Below, one piece after another: positions 8,896-16,642 of a stretch of DNA of 64,000 bases. Each line of letters begins with the position of its first letter. Positions within the stretch are counted from its first letter, which is position 1. The DNA is from Caballeronia fortuita (lineage in GTDB: Bacteria; Pseudomonadota; Gammaproteobacteria; Burkholderiales; Burkholderiaceae). The stretch is taken from contig NZ_FCNX02000003.1 of NCBI RefSeq assembly GCF_001544835.2, positions 248,001 to 312,000 on the forward strand. The letters run 5' to 3'. Below the pieces are notes generated by a model. The model was not told the origin of the DNA. It did not search any database and saw nothing but the letters and a program-made list of their open reading frames with translations. Position numbers and translations under genes: made by a program.

Positions 8896-9114
8896 TCATC
8901 CGCGCTTGCCCATATCGGTCTGCTGCAGGAACACGGCAAACACGATGATGAGCCCCTTCAGCACGAGTTGCGTATTGCTGTCGATATCGTTGAGCAAGAG
9001 GATGTTGCTCAGGAAGCCGAAGATCAGCACGCCCGCGACCGTGCCCGATACATGTCCGACGCCGCCCGAAAGACGCGTGCCGCCGATCACCACGGCGGCG
9101 ATCGCATCGAATTC
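8896..9114 (-). pseudogene. Remnant of a sugar ABC transporter permease (C-terminal fragment)
   Basis: The fragment reads EFDAIAAVVIGGTRLSGGVG then GTVAGVLIFGFLSNILLLND and ends QQTDMGKRG. This is the conserved C-terminal quarter of RbsC/YtfT-type permeases (the usual motif is ELDAIAAVVIGGTSLSGG). Nothing upstream encodes the first 250 residues; a TGA directly precedes the conserved part. It is therefore a decayed gene, not a small protein. Confidence 0.75.
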
Positions 9115-9380
9115 TCAGCCCATGCCGGCATCGGCCCTTCGCGGCGGCGCACGCATCGCGCAACGATCGGGGATAGCCCATGCGCTAGTTGTGCCCGCGA
9201 GCGGGCCTTGTTCGACCCACGGCGCACCTTCCCGCGGCAGGCCGTCGATGCCGGCGAAGTTGATGCTCTTCTCGCGGCCCGCGTTTTTCGCGGCCAGATA
9301 CGCGCCGTGGGCGATCGGATCGCCGTGCGTGTAGACCATATCGATCTACGGTTGCACGCGCATCTTCTGCGCGATGACGC
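9115..9380 (-). pseudogene. Remnant of a sugar-binding periplasmic protein
   Basis: The fragment reads VIAQKMRVQP, a TAG stop, then IDMVYTHGDPIAHGAYLAAKNAGR and INFAGIDGLPREGAPWVEQGPLAGT. This is the C-terminal lobe of a ribose- or galactofuranose-type periplasmic binding protein. It has an in-frame stop at 9346-9348, no N-terminus, and unrelated sequence after LAGT. Together with the adjacent permease fragment it marks a deleted ABC transporter operon. Confidence 0.75.
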
Positions 9381-9973
9381 TACATCGAGACGTCGTGCAA
9401 GTCCTTCACGATGGGCGGTCCTATCCTGAAGTCGGAGAAGCGCACCGTGAGGCCGCCGCGCTCGGGCGTGCAGCACATCGGGCCGACGAGCCATCGCGCG
9501 TTCGCATCGCGCGATGCGGAGGGTGCAAAGGATGCGATACGCATGAGCGTCCAGTGGGTTTCATCGGCGCTGCATTGCACCTTCAGCACACCTTGTGCGA
9601 ACGTCATGCGAATGCGGAAGCGGGGCGTGCTGGCCGGTGCGCCGAGGGACCAGTCGGAGCGTTCGTCGGTGAGAACCGTGCTGAAGGCGAGCGCGCCGTC
9701 GTTGTATTCGGCGCCCGCCTTGATCCAGCGTTGCGCGCTTTCGCGCACCATCAGGCCCGCCTGATCGTAGAGCGCGGAGAAGTCGCCGTCGACCGCGACT
9801 TCCGCCGTAAAGTCGCCATTCACGCTCGCGGCGAGCACATGGCCGCTGTCGCGCACGAACCCGTAGTGCGTCTTGCGCCAGAAGTCGGTGTTCGCGTCGG
9901 TGGTGACGAAGAGTGTGCCGTTCTCGATGCGCCATTGCGCGGGCTCGTTGATCCATCGGCATTGCTCGAACAT
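9380..9973 (-). CDS. DUF1349 domain protein
   Basis: A 197-residue protein starting MFEQCRWINEPAQW, with good GGAG at about 8 bases upstream of ATG 9973. It shows the DUF1349 pattern: TDFWRKTHYGFVRDSGHVL, then GDFTAEVAVDGDFSALYDQAGLMVRES and WIKAGAEYNDGALAFSTVLTDERSDW. The fold is a concanavalin-like beta sandwich related to the C-terminal domain of some glycosidases; the family has no assigned activity. The frame upstream of 9973 is unlikely to be translated. Confidence 0.85.
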   Translation of the reverse strand: MFEQCRWINEPAQWRIENGTLFVTTDANTDFWRKTHYGFVRDSGHVLAASVNGDFTAEVAVDGDFSALYDQAGLMVRESAQRWIKAGAEYNDGALAFSTVLTDERSDWSLGAPASTPRFRIRMTFAQGVLKVQCSADETHWTLMRIASFAPSASRDANARWLVGPMCCTPERGGLTVRFSDFRIGPPIVKDLHDVSM

Positions 9974-10120
9974 GGCGTCTCCGTCGCGTGAAGAAGGGCA
10001 GCGCAAGTATGTCACGGCATGCGCGGTGCGACGCAGCGTCGTACGATCGTACGAATCTAATTTCAACGCGTGCTGCACTAACATGTAGGCCACATCGCCA
10101 CTTCCTGGAAACAGAGCACG

Positions 10121-11551
10121 ATGGTCAAGCTCATGATGATCCTGCTGGGCGTGGACTATTTGCGCAATCGCTGGCGCAGCCTGATGACGGCGGGCTGGCT
10201 GTTGCTATTGATCGGCATCGGCGTGTTCATCGATGCACTCGATGGTGCGCTCGGTTTCCCGATCACGTTCGTCGGCTGGTTGTTGCTGATCGAAGGCGCG
10301 CTCACGCTGGCGGTTTCGTGGGCGGGTGTCGGCGGTCAGCGCAGGCTGCGCCATGCGAAGGGCATCGCGTTCGTGCTCACGGCGGCGCTGATCTTCGAAG
10401 GCAATCATCACGGCCACTTCATCCTTTCGATACTGATCGGTCTCGCGTTCGTCTTCGACGGCTTGTTGCAGGCGACCTCGGCACTCGTCGTGCGTTATCG
10501 CCGCTATCGCGTCGCGCTCGGCTTCGCCATCTTCGAGATCATGCTCGGCGTCTTCATGATCCAGCCTTATCCGACGCATTACAAAGGCACGGTCCCGTAT
10601 TGCATCGGCGCGTTCTTCATCTTCGCGGGATGGAATCTGATCGTGCTCGCGACGCGCGTGCGCAAGCTGACGAGCAATCCCGCCGTCTGGGGCGATGCGA
10701 GCGCCGAAGCGGCAAGCGTCGCGGGCGACAGGAATGACAAGCGCGACATGCAAGCCAACGCGCGGCCAACGTTGCAGGCGCGCGAATGGGATGGCCCGCC
10801 CGCCGCCGATGAACCCGCGCTGACGGTGCATGTATGGACGCCGGTGGGATCGTCGAAGGCAGAGACGCAATGGCATCCGATCGTCGATCGGTATATCGCG
10901 GCGGTGGATCTCAATGGCGTGATCTCCACGGGTCACGCGGCGCTCGAATCGCCCGAAGGCATCTACGTGAGTCTCTATCCGGCTGTCGAGATCGACCGCT
11001 CGCCCGATGACTTCGCGCGCCTCTTGCGGGCCACGCGCGAAAACGATGTGCCGGGTCTGTTCCAGCCGAGTTATGCGATCGAATCGAAGGCATGGTGCGA
11101 GTCGACGGTGCGCGTGCGCATACGCAATTACGATCCCGCGCGGCTCGATCGATTCTGGCGCGGCTATCGCGAGGACACGACATATAACCTCACGCATCGC
11201 AACTGTTCTAGCAGCGTGTCGCGCGCGCTCGATGCCGCGCTAGAAGGCGCGGCCGGACGTCTATACGGATCGCGCGCGGGCTGGGGCGCGCTCTTCAGGA
11301 TGATCGTGACGCCCGAGCTGTGGGTCGCGGTGCAGGTGCGCAAGCGCGCAGTGACGATGGCCTGGACGCCCGGCCTTACGCTCGACTATGCACGCGCGCT
11401 CAGCATGGTTGCCGATCCGCGGCCTTATGCGTGGCTGAAGCTTGCGCGCATGGCGCTCACGAAGATGCGTGCATCGCGGCGCGCATGGCGAGATGAAGGG
11501 ACGCTCGCGCAGGGCGGCGGATCGAACGCCGATCCGCCCGCGCGTGTTTGA
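10121..11551 (+). CDS. HdeD-like membrane protein fused to a putative permuted papain-like domain
   Basis: A 476-residue two-part protein. Residues 20-180 hold six hydrophobic helices in the HdeD/DUF308 style (LMTAGWLLLLIGIGVFIDALDG, GWLLLIEGALTLAVSW, FAIFEIMLGVFMIQPY). After a hydrophilic linker (185-230), residues 235-460 form a soluble domain with His272 in ISTGHAALES and Cys362 in LTHRNCSSSVSRAL. A histidine early and a cysteine at a helix start later is the order seen in circularly permuted NlpC/P60-like (LRAT, YiiX) folds. HdeD proteins of enterobacteria protect against acid; the activity of this fusion is unknown. The domain call is inference. Confidence 0.75.
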   Translation: MVKLMMILLGVDYLRNRWRSLMTAGWLLLLIGIGVFIDALDGALGFPITFVGWLLLIEGALTLAVSWAGVGGQRRLRHAKGIAFVLTAALIFEGNHHGHFILSILIGLAFVFDGLLQATSALVVRYRRYRVALGFAIFEIMLGVFMIQPYPTHYKGTVPYCIGAFFIFAGWNLIVLATRVRKLTSNPAVWGDASAEAASVAGDRNDKRDMQANARPTLQAREWDGPPAADEPALTVHVWTPVGSSKAETQWHPIVDRYIAAVDLNGVISTGHAALESPEGIYVSLYPAVEIDRSPDDFARLLRATRENDVPGLFQPSYAIESKAWCESTVRVRIRNYDPARLDRFWRGYREDTTYNLTHRNCSSSVSRALDAALEGAAGRLYGSRAGWGALFRMIVTPELWVAVQVRKRAVTMAWTPGLTLDYARALSMVADPRPYAWLKLARMALTKMRASRRAWRDEGTLAQGGGSNADPPARV

Positions 11552-11565
11552 TGCGGCGTGCGCCG

Positions 11566-11823
11566 TTAAAGATCGAGGTCGTCGGCTTCCTTGCGCGCGC
11601 GGCGTTCCTCGTTCGCACGGCGCGCGCGCAAGCGCTGACGCGACAACTGGGCGATGACTTCACCCGTCGATGCGCCGGGCGGTATCTCGTTGCGGATGAC
11701 CTTCGGCACCATCGGCAATCCCATGCGCTGTCTGCGCAGCGCGCGTGCGATCGCGGTGCGGCATTCCTGACCGTGACAATCCCATTCGTCACGGATTCGC
11801 TCACAGTAGGGACATTTTTCCAT
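11566..11823 (-). CDS. Small protein with zinc-ribbon-like cysteines
   Basis: An 85-residue, highly basic protein. The N-terminus MEKCPYCERIRDEWDCHGQEC has four cysteines spaced CxxC and C-x4-C, suggesting a metal-binding knuckle. The rest is Arg-rich and helical, ending EERRARKEADDLDL. No family recognised. A TTG at 11829 could also start it; neither start has a strong ribosome site. It is convergent with the HdeD fusion gene. Confidence 0.55.
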   Translation of the reverse strand: MEKCPYCERIRDEWDCHGQECRTAIARALRRQRMGLPMVPKVIRNEIPPGASTGEVIAQLSRQRLRARRANEERRARKEADDLDL

Positions 11824-11862
11824 TCCCAAAGTCTACCGCGAAACAGTGCAGGCTTTCCCGCG

Positions 11863-12702
11863 TCACGCGTCCCAGACACCGCTTGCCGCGGTACGCGCCG
11901 CATAGTCCTCGAATGAACGCGCTTCACGATCCAAGGCGGCGCGCACGCCATCGGCGGGCTTTTCGTTGCGGCCATCGAGCACGGTGGTGAAGAGGTAGAG
12001 AATCAGGTCGGTCTGCGCTTTCGATACGCCCGCGTCGAGCAGACCCGCGCGAAATGAATCGGATGGCACGGGCACGAGATGCAGATCGCGCCGCGCTGCC
12101 TTCGCGATACATCCGAGCGCTTCGTTGAACGAGATCGCGCGCGGCCCGGTGAGCTCGTAGAGCCTGTTTTCGTGACCCGGTTGCGTGAGAGCGGCGACGG
12201 CGGCATCGGCGATATCCTCCGCATCGACGAAAGGCTCCTCGATATCGCCGACTGGCAGCGCGAGCGTGCCTTCGCGAAGCGGGTCGAGGAAAAAGCCTTC
12301 GCTGAAGTTCTGCATGAACCAGCTGCAACGCAGGATGGTCCAGCTCGCGCCCGAGCGTCGCAGCGCATCTTCGGCGGCTTGCGCTTCTTCCTCGCCGCGA
12401 CCGGAGAGCAGCACGATGCGATCGACGCCGCTTGTAAGCGCCGTATCGAAGAATGCGCTGACCGTTTCTAGCGCGCCCGGCACCGCGAGATCGGGCTGAT
12501 ACGTGACATACACGCGCTTCACGCCTTCGAGCACGGCACGCCACGTTGCGCGATCGTTCCAGTCGAAGCGCGGCTGCGTGGAACGCGCACACGCGCGCAC
12601 GGCGAGAGCTTGTTGTCGCAGCCGCTCCGTTACGCGCCGACCTGTCTTGCCGTTGGCGCCGAGAACGAGAATGGGTGCGACGCCGAAGTCCGTATGAGCC
12701 AT
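11863..12702 (-). CDS. NmrA-like NAD(P)-binding reductase or sensor
   Basis: A 279-residue atypical short-chain dehydrogenase of the NmrA/YtfG type. The dinucleotide loop is GANGKTGRR near residue 14, followed by RVYVTYQPDLAVPGALE and VDRIVLLSGRGEEEAQAAEDALRRSG and WTILRCSWFMQNFSEGF. There is no YxxxK pair, as expected for this subgroup, which includes NADPH-dependent quinone reductases and redox sensors. It is divergent from a TetR gene and shares twin operators with it, so it is very likely the TetR target. Confidence 0.87.
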   Translation of the reverse strand: MAHTDFGVAPILVLGANGKTGRRVTERLRQQALAVRACARSTQPRFDWNDRATWRAVLEGVKRVYVTYQPDLAVPGALETVSAFFDTALTSGVDRIVLLSGRGEEEAQAAEDALRRSGASWTILRCSWFMQNFSEGFFLDPLREGTLALPVGDIEEPFVDAEDIADAAVAALTQPGHENRLYELTGPRAISFNEALGCIAKAARRDLHLVPVPSDSFRAGLLDAGVSKAQTDLILYLFTTVLDGRNEKPADGVRAALDREARSFEDYAARTAASGVWDA

Positions 12703-12720
12703 GACCTTCTCCTGAGTTTC

Positions 12721-12743
12721 AAACGTGAGAGTTGCTCACGTTT
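12721..12743. promoter_or_regulatory. TetR operator 1
   Basis: Perfect inverted repeat AAACGTGAG-5 bases-CTCACGTTT in the 112-base gap between the NmrA gene and the tetR gene. The arms contain the translation-proximal region of the NmrA gene, so binding would block it. Confidence 0.7.
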
Positions 12744-12744
12744 A

Positions 12745-12767
12745 AAACATGATAGATACTCATGTTT
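12745..12767. promoter_or_regulatory. TetR operator 2
   Basis: Second repeat AAACATGAT-5 bases-CTCATGTTT with the same 9-5-9 architecture as operator 1 (8 of 9 arm positions pair). Centres are 24 bases apart, about two helical turns, allowing two dimers on similar faces. Confidence 0.65.
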
Positions 12768-12814
12768 GACTGTCAAGCATTTTCGGCACGCATTCATGCG
12801 GCAAAGGAATCGTC

Positions 12815-13423
12815 ATGCAAGAGAAGCCGCCGCGCAGGCAGCCCGCGCAGCAACGCAGTCGCGAGCGCCTGGATCGCATTCTGGAAGTCGCGCAGCAACT
12901 GATCGCGGACAAGGGCAGCGAGCACGTCAAGATGAGCGAGATCGCCGAGCTTGCGGAGATATCGATCGGCTCGCTGTATCAATACTTTCCCGACAAGCGC
13001 GCGATCGTCCGCACGCTCGCGGAATCGTATGCGGCGGAAAGCCGCCGATGCGTGCGCGAAGCGCTCGACGCCGTGCAGAACAAGGCGCAATTGTTGAGTG
13101 CGTTCGCGTCGCTCGTCGACCAATATTATGAAATCGTGCTGGACAAGCCTGTGATTCGCGACATTTCGTCGGCGCTGCGCTCGGACAAGGAACTGATGGG
13201 AATCGAGATCGCGGAGAGCCGGGCGTGCGGCGCGTTGCTCGCGGCGGCCATCAGGCGCGTCAAGCCGCGCGTGGACAGCAAGCGCGTCAACGCGCTTGCT
13301 TTCTTGATCTGGCAGTTAGGCGAAGAGACGATGCGCCTCGCCGTGGCGCAGAGGCGCGGCGAGGGCGCGCTGCTCGTCGACACCTACAAGCAAATGAGCC
13401 TGCGCGCCATCGAAGCGGCGTAA
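12815..13423 (+). CDS. TetR family transcriptional repressor
   Basis: A 202-residue TetR regulator. The N-terminal DNA-binding part runs RERLDRILEVAQQLIADKG and MSEIAELAEISIGSLYQYFPDKRAIV (about residues 10-60), with the typical SIGSLYQYFPDK recognition helix. The C-terminal ligand domain is all-helical. It is divergent from the NmrA reductase gene with two matched operators between them, which predicts autorepression and control of the reductase. The inducer is unknown. Confidence 0.93.
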   Translation: MQEKPPRRQPAQQRSRERLDRILEVAQQLIADKGSEHVKMSEIAELAEISIGSLYQYFPDKRAIVRTLAESYAAESRRCVREALDAVQNKAQLLSAFASLVDQYYEIVLDKPVIRDISSALRSDKELMGIEIAESRACGALLAAAIRRVKPRVDSKRVNALAFLIWQLGEETMRLAVAQRRGEGALLVDTYKQMSLRAIEAA

Positions 13424-13449
13424 GAGCGACGCACGCTTCGATTCACCGC

Positions 13450-14532
13450 TCAACCGCTCAACTGATTCGACGTGCTCGGGCGCCGTGCTCGCTGATGATG
13501 ATCGAGGCTACGTCGCAACACTTTCTTCACGAGCCCTTTGAGGAAGTGAATGGAGCGATCGGCGCGGACGTTCAGATCGAAAGGCTTGAGTTCGACCACC
13601 TGACGTCCACCGCGCGCAGTGAGCTTTTCGCGCATCTTGCGATGATCGACGGCCATCGCGGTGAGCGTCTCCGAAGCCTGTTTGAACGATGCACGATCGA
13701 CGCGCGCGCATACGTGGCATGCGCGCTGAAAGAGTTTATCGAAGACGGTCAGCCAGAATTCGTCCATCTCGCCGCCGTCGCAATGCGCGAGCGCTTCCTG
13801 TCCGGTGACGCGCAGATTGTGCATGTCGCGCAGTTTCGCCGTCTGCGTGATGCTGCCGAAGCGGCGGCGATAGCCGATCAACGGCGTGGCGATCCGATAG
13901 ATGCTCTTCGCACGAAGATAGGTCGAGGGCACGAGCGCCATGTCCTCGTAATTTCGTCCGACGGGAAACGGCGCCGCGTCGAACAGATCGGTGCGATACA
14001 CGCGCGCCCATGCGAATGTGTGGAACCGGTTGGCGAATTCCTGAAGCGCCGCGCGGTCCATCGGGTGACCGCCGCTCGTCGTCTCATCGGCGAGCTGGAT
14101 TTCGTCGAGTTCGCGCCCATCGTCGTTGATGATCTTGACGTTGTATTCGACCACGTCCCACCTGCGCTCGGCGAGAAGCGGGATCATGGCTTCGCTGAAG
14201 TCCTTCAGATAGATATCGTCGCCGTCGAGGAAACCGACATAAGGCGTGCGCACGGCGGCGAGGCCGGTATTGCGCGCGGCGCTCAAGCCGCCGTTTTCCT
14301 GGTGAATCAATTCGATGTGCACGCCGCGATCGCGCTCGACGACCGCTTGCGCTGCCGCATAGGTTTCGTCGGGAGAACCGTCATCGACGACGATGATCTT
14401 GATCGCGTCGATATAAGGCTGGGACAGGAGAGATTCGAGCGCTTCCTCGATGTATCCCTCGATGTTGTAAGCCGCCACGACGATGCTGAGCAGCGGACTG
14501 GTGTCTCGCAAGGAGTCACTCTCATACGGCAT
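13450..14532 (-). CDS. Family 2 glycosyltransferase
   Basis: A 360-residue GT-A glycosyltransferase. It opens LLSIVVAAYNIEGYIEEALESLL, the standard GT2 nucleotide-binding strand, continues with IIVVDDGSPDETY and ENGGLSAARNTGL, and has the metal-binding DxD as FLDGDD near residue 105. The region after residue 200 (RNYEDMALVPS) fits capsule or polysaccharide transferases. Start 14532 is chosen for MPYESDSLRD; GGAG lies 10 bases upstream. It acts at the cytoplasmic side of the membrane; donor and acceptor are unknown. It stands alone, convergent with tetR. Confidence 0.9.
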   Translation of the reverse strand: MPYESDSLRDTSPLLSIVVAAYNIEGYIEEALESLLSQPYIDAIKIIVVDDGSPDETYAAAQAVVERDRGVHIELIHQENGGLSAARNTGLAAVRTPYVGFLDGDDIYLKDFSEAMIPLLAERRWDVVEYNVKIINDDGRELDEIQLADETTSGGHPMDRAALQEFANRFHTFAWARVYRTDLFDAAPFPVGRNYEDMALVPSTYLRAKSIYRIATPLIGYRRRFGSITQTAKLRDMHNLRVTGQEALAHCDGGEMDEFWLTVFDKLFQRACHVCARVDRASFKQASETLTAMAVDHRKMREKLTARGGRQVVELKPFDLNVRADRSIHFLKGLVKKVLRRSLDHHQRARRPSTSNQLSG

Positions 14533-15152
14533 AGATGACGCTCTCCGTCGAATGTTTGGGCTCTGCCTCCGCGCATGCATGATGCGAAGAGTCGTTGACA
14601 TGCAGTTGCTCTGATGGATGTGGCTGGATCGACGTATCGCGCGACGCACGCCGCGTACCAGGCGCTTGCGATTCGTTCGAAATGCCAGTGCCGCACATGA
14701 CGGATCAAGGGCGGATGCCGCTTCGGGCTCGCGCATGATTAAGTTCGTGCGGCGCTTTATTCTTGGAGCATGTCACGTCATGTGGCGGGCCCCGGGTTTC
14801 CCGGCCTGACGTGCATGTCGATAGAACAACCGTTAATAGATTGGCTAGTGCTGCAAGGGTTCCCCAAGCGCCTATGCTAGCCGTTTCACGCGACGAAGCG
14901 ATGACGAAGCGCTTCGAGACATACTAGTGGAAAACAACTCGCTGCGGCGCATCGTTCAAAGCGGTACGCGAAGTCCCGCAAACGTTATCGTCCGCGATGC
15001 GTCTCGCTCCGTGCGCTGGGCCACATGCGTGGAACATCTCGCATGATAAGGCGTGACAAACGGTTTCATCGTGCAAGCAACTGTAGCAACAGGCTGCATA
15101 TTTTTCCGTTTGTAGGATAAAAACGTCGTGCATGAGGAAATAATTCCCTGAT
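14533..15152. other. Intergenic region, 620 bases
   Basis: No credible gene. A GC-rich hairpin (GCCGGGAAACCCGG core near 14793-14812, flanked by CACGTCA and TGACGTG arms) lies between the glycosyltransferase and the small exported-protein gene. The rest is AT-richer than its neighbours and shows no repeats or RNA gene that I can see. Confidence 0.4.
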
Positions 15153-15365
15153 TCAACGATGCGTATAGACCGATTGCCCGAGTGCTTGCGGTGACGGCTG
15201 CGTCGCCCAGCCGCTTTGCAAGTTTTCGTAGGAATGGGCGGACTGTCCTGACTTCGCGTTCGACGTTGCGCCGTCCGCGGACTTCGACGGCGCGGGCGAT
15301 TGCGCATAAGACAGCATCGGGACCGATACGGCGGCGGCGAGAAGTGCAGCTGCGAGCTTCTTCAT
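15153..15365 (-). CDS. Small exported protein
   Basis: A 70-residue protein with a clean signal peptide, MKKLAAALLAAAVSVPMLSYA, probable cleavage before QSPAPSK, and a 48-residue hydrophilic mature part rich in Ser, Ala and Gln. The ribosome site AAGGAG precedes the ATG (AAGGAGAACAATCATG). The leader resembles DUF4148 proteins of Burkholderia, but the mature part lacks that domain. Unknown role; probably periplasmic. Confidence 0.65.
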   Translation of the reverse strand: MKKLAAALLAAAVSVPMLSYAQSPAPSKSADGATSNAKSGQSAHSYENLQSGWATQPSPQALGQSVYTHR

Positions 15366-15440
15366 GATTGTTCTCCTTGAACGAATGGACCTCGCCAGGA
15401 AGACTAAGCACGAAGAATGAGTTGATCGTGAGCGCTTCGC

Positions 15441-16493
15441 TCAGACGTTCTCCGGCGTATAGAGCTGTGCCGGCAAAGGGTACTGGCTCGCTTGTGCAGC
15501 TTCACCGGGCAACGCCTGCAACGCGCGCAGCATCGCCTGAATGGAAGTTTCGGCGATGCGCTGAAGCGGTGTATCGATGACGAGATCGATGATGCCTTCG
15601 ACGAGCGCCTCATAGCGGTCCGGCATCAGATCGCTGCACACCGTGACGATGCGGCGTTCTCGCGCTTCTTCGCGCAGCGCGCGAATCACGCCGCCCACGC
15701 CGCCGCCGGGAATGTATAGACCCGCAAGATCGGCATGACGCGCAAGCATCGCGAGCGTCGCTTCATAGGCGAGTTGTCGGTCTTCGAGATTGATCTGCGT
15801 ATCGAGCACGCGCAGACCGGGCGCATGTTCACGCAGATACGAACGGAAGCTGATCTCGCAGCTTTCTTGTCCGAGATAGCGCGGCGTGCCGACGAACACG
15901 CCGACCGTGCCTTCGTCCCGACGCGTGAGCCGGCTCACCGCCCACGCCGCCGTGCGTCCGCTCTTGCGCGGATCGACGCCGATATAGCCCGCACGCAACG
16001 GCGCGCTCAGATCCGACAGCAGTGTGACCGTGGGCTTGCCCTGCGCATGAAGCGCTTCGATTGCAGCCGTCACGTGCGGATGATCCACCGCGACCACGCC
16101 GAGCGCATCCGCCTGCTCGCCGAGCGAAAGCAGCGTGCGCGCGATGGAAGCCGGATCGAGCTCGTCCATGTATTCGATGATTGCATCGCAATGCTCGGGC
16201 TCATGACGTGCGGCCGCATCCGTGAGAACGCGCGCGAAAGTCTGATAGAACGGATCGGCGCGCTTCTGCAGACAAAAGCCCATCGTGTAGCGCTGCCGTT
16301 GCTCGCCTCGCTGGGCCCGCAGACGATCGCGCATGAGTCCCGCGCCGTGATAGCCGATGCGTTCCGCCGCTTCGATCACGCGCAACGCAGTGCCTTCGCG
16401 CACGTTGATGCGCCCGTTGAACACGCGATCGACCGTGGCAGGGCTCACGCCTGCCGCTTCGGCCACGGACTGGAGTGTGGGACGCTTGCTCAT
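15441..16493 (-). CDS. LacI family transcriptional regulator
   Basis: A 350-residue LacI-type repressor: helix-turn-helix RPTLQSVAEAAGVSPATVDRVFNGRINVREGT at residues 3-35, then a periplasmic-binding-protein-like sensor domain (VAVDHPHVTAAIEAL, GYIGVDPRKSGRTAAW, GLYIPGGGVGGVIRAL). The sensor resembles ribose- and inositol-type binding domains, suggesting a sugar or cyclitol inducer. Start 16493 gives MSKRPTLQSV; an in-frame ATG at 16547 adds 18 residues. It is divergent from the mocD/mocE-like pair, 150 bases away, and probably controls it. Confidence 0.92.
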   Translation of the reverse strand: MSKRPTLQSVAEAAGVSPATVDRVFNGRINVREGTALRVIEAAERIGYHGAGLMRDRLRAQRGEQRQRYTMGFCLQKRADPFYQTFARVLTDAAARHEPEHCDAIIEYMDELDPASIARTLLSLGEQADALGVVAVDHPHVTAAIEALHAQGKPTVTLLSDLSAPLRAGYIGVDPRKSGRTAAWAVSRLTRRDEGTVGVFVGTPRYLGQESCEISFRSYLREHAPGLRVLDTQINLEDRQLAYEATLAMLARHADLAGLYIPGGGVGGVIRALREEARERRIVTVCSDLMPDRYEALVEGIIDLVIDTPLQRIAETSIQAMLRALQALPGEAAQASQYPLPAQLYTPENV

Positions 16494-16497
16494 CGTT

Positions 16498-16618
16498 GAT
16501 GTAATTGATGTGTTTTCGATCCGCGCGATGATGCTTAAAGATAGCAAATGCGCGCGGGTATTGCGCCCACAATGCGCTCGCTTCTATCATCGATCGAACA
16601 CTAATGAATGATGTAATT
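16498..16618. promoter_or_regulatory. Repeated GATGTAATT elements in a divergent promoter
   Basis: GATGTAATT occurs at 16498-16506, just before the lacI start, and again at 16610-16618, just before the desaturase gene. The second copy sits in an ATGAT-9-ATCAT inverted repeat. The paired placement beside each divergent gene suggests sites for the LacI protein. Binding is inference. Confidence 0.35.
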
Positions 16619-16642
16619 CCAATCATCGGTTGAGGTGACGTG

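Noticed and set aside
9109..9114. GAATTC site exactly at the junction of the two ABC remnants, suggesting a cloning scar
   Set aside because: The codons read Glu-Phe in the conserved permease motif (usually Glu/Tyr-Leu/Phe-Asp-Ala-Ile), so the site occurs naturally in the gene.
13225..14538. 437-residue plus-strand frame opposite the glycosyltransferase
   Set aside because: Antisense shadow: the minus-strand GT2 motifs (DDGSPDE, DGDD) are unambiguous.
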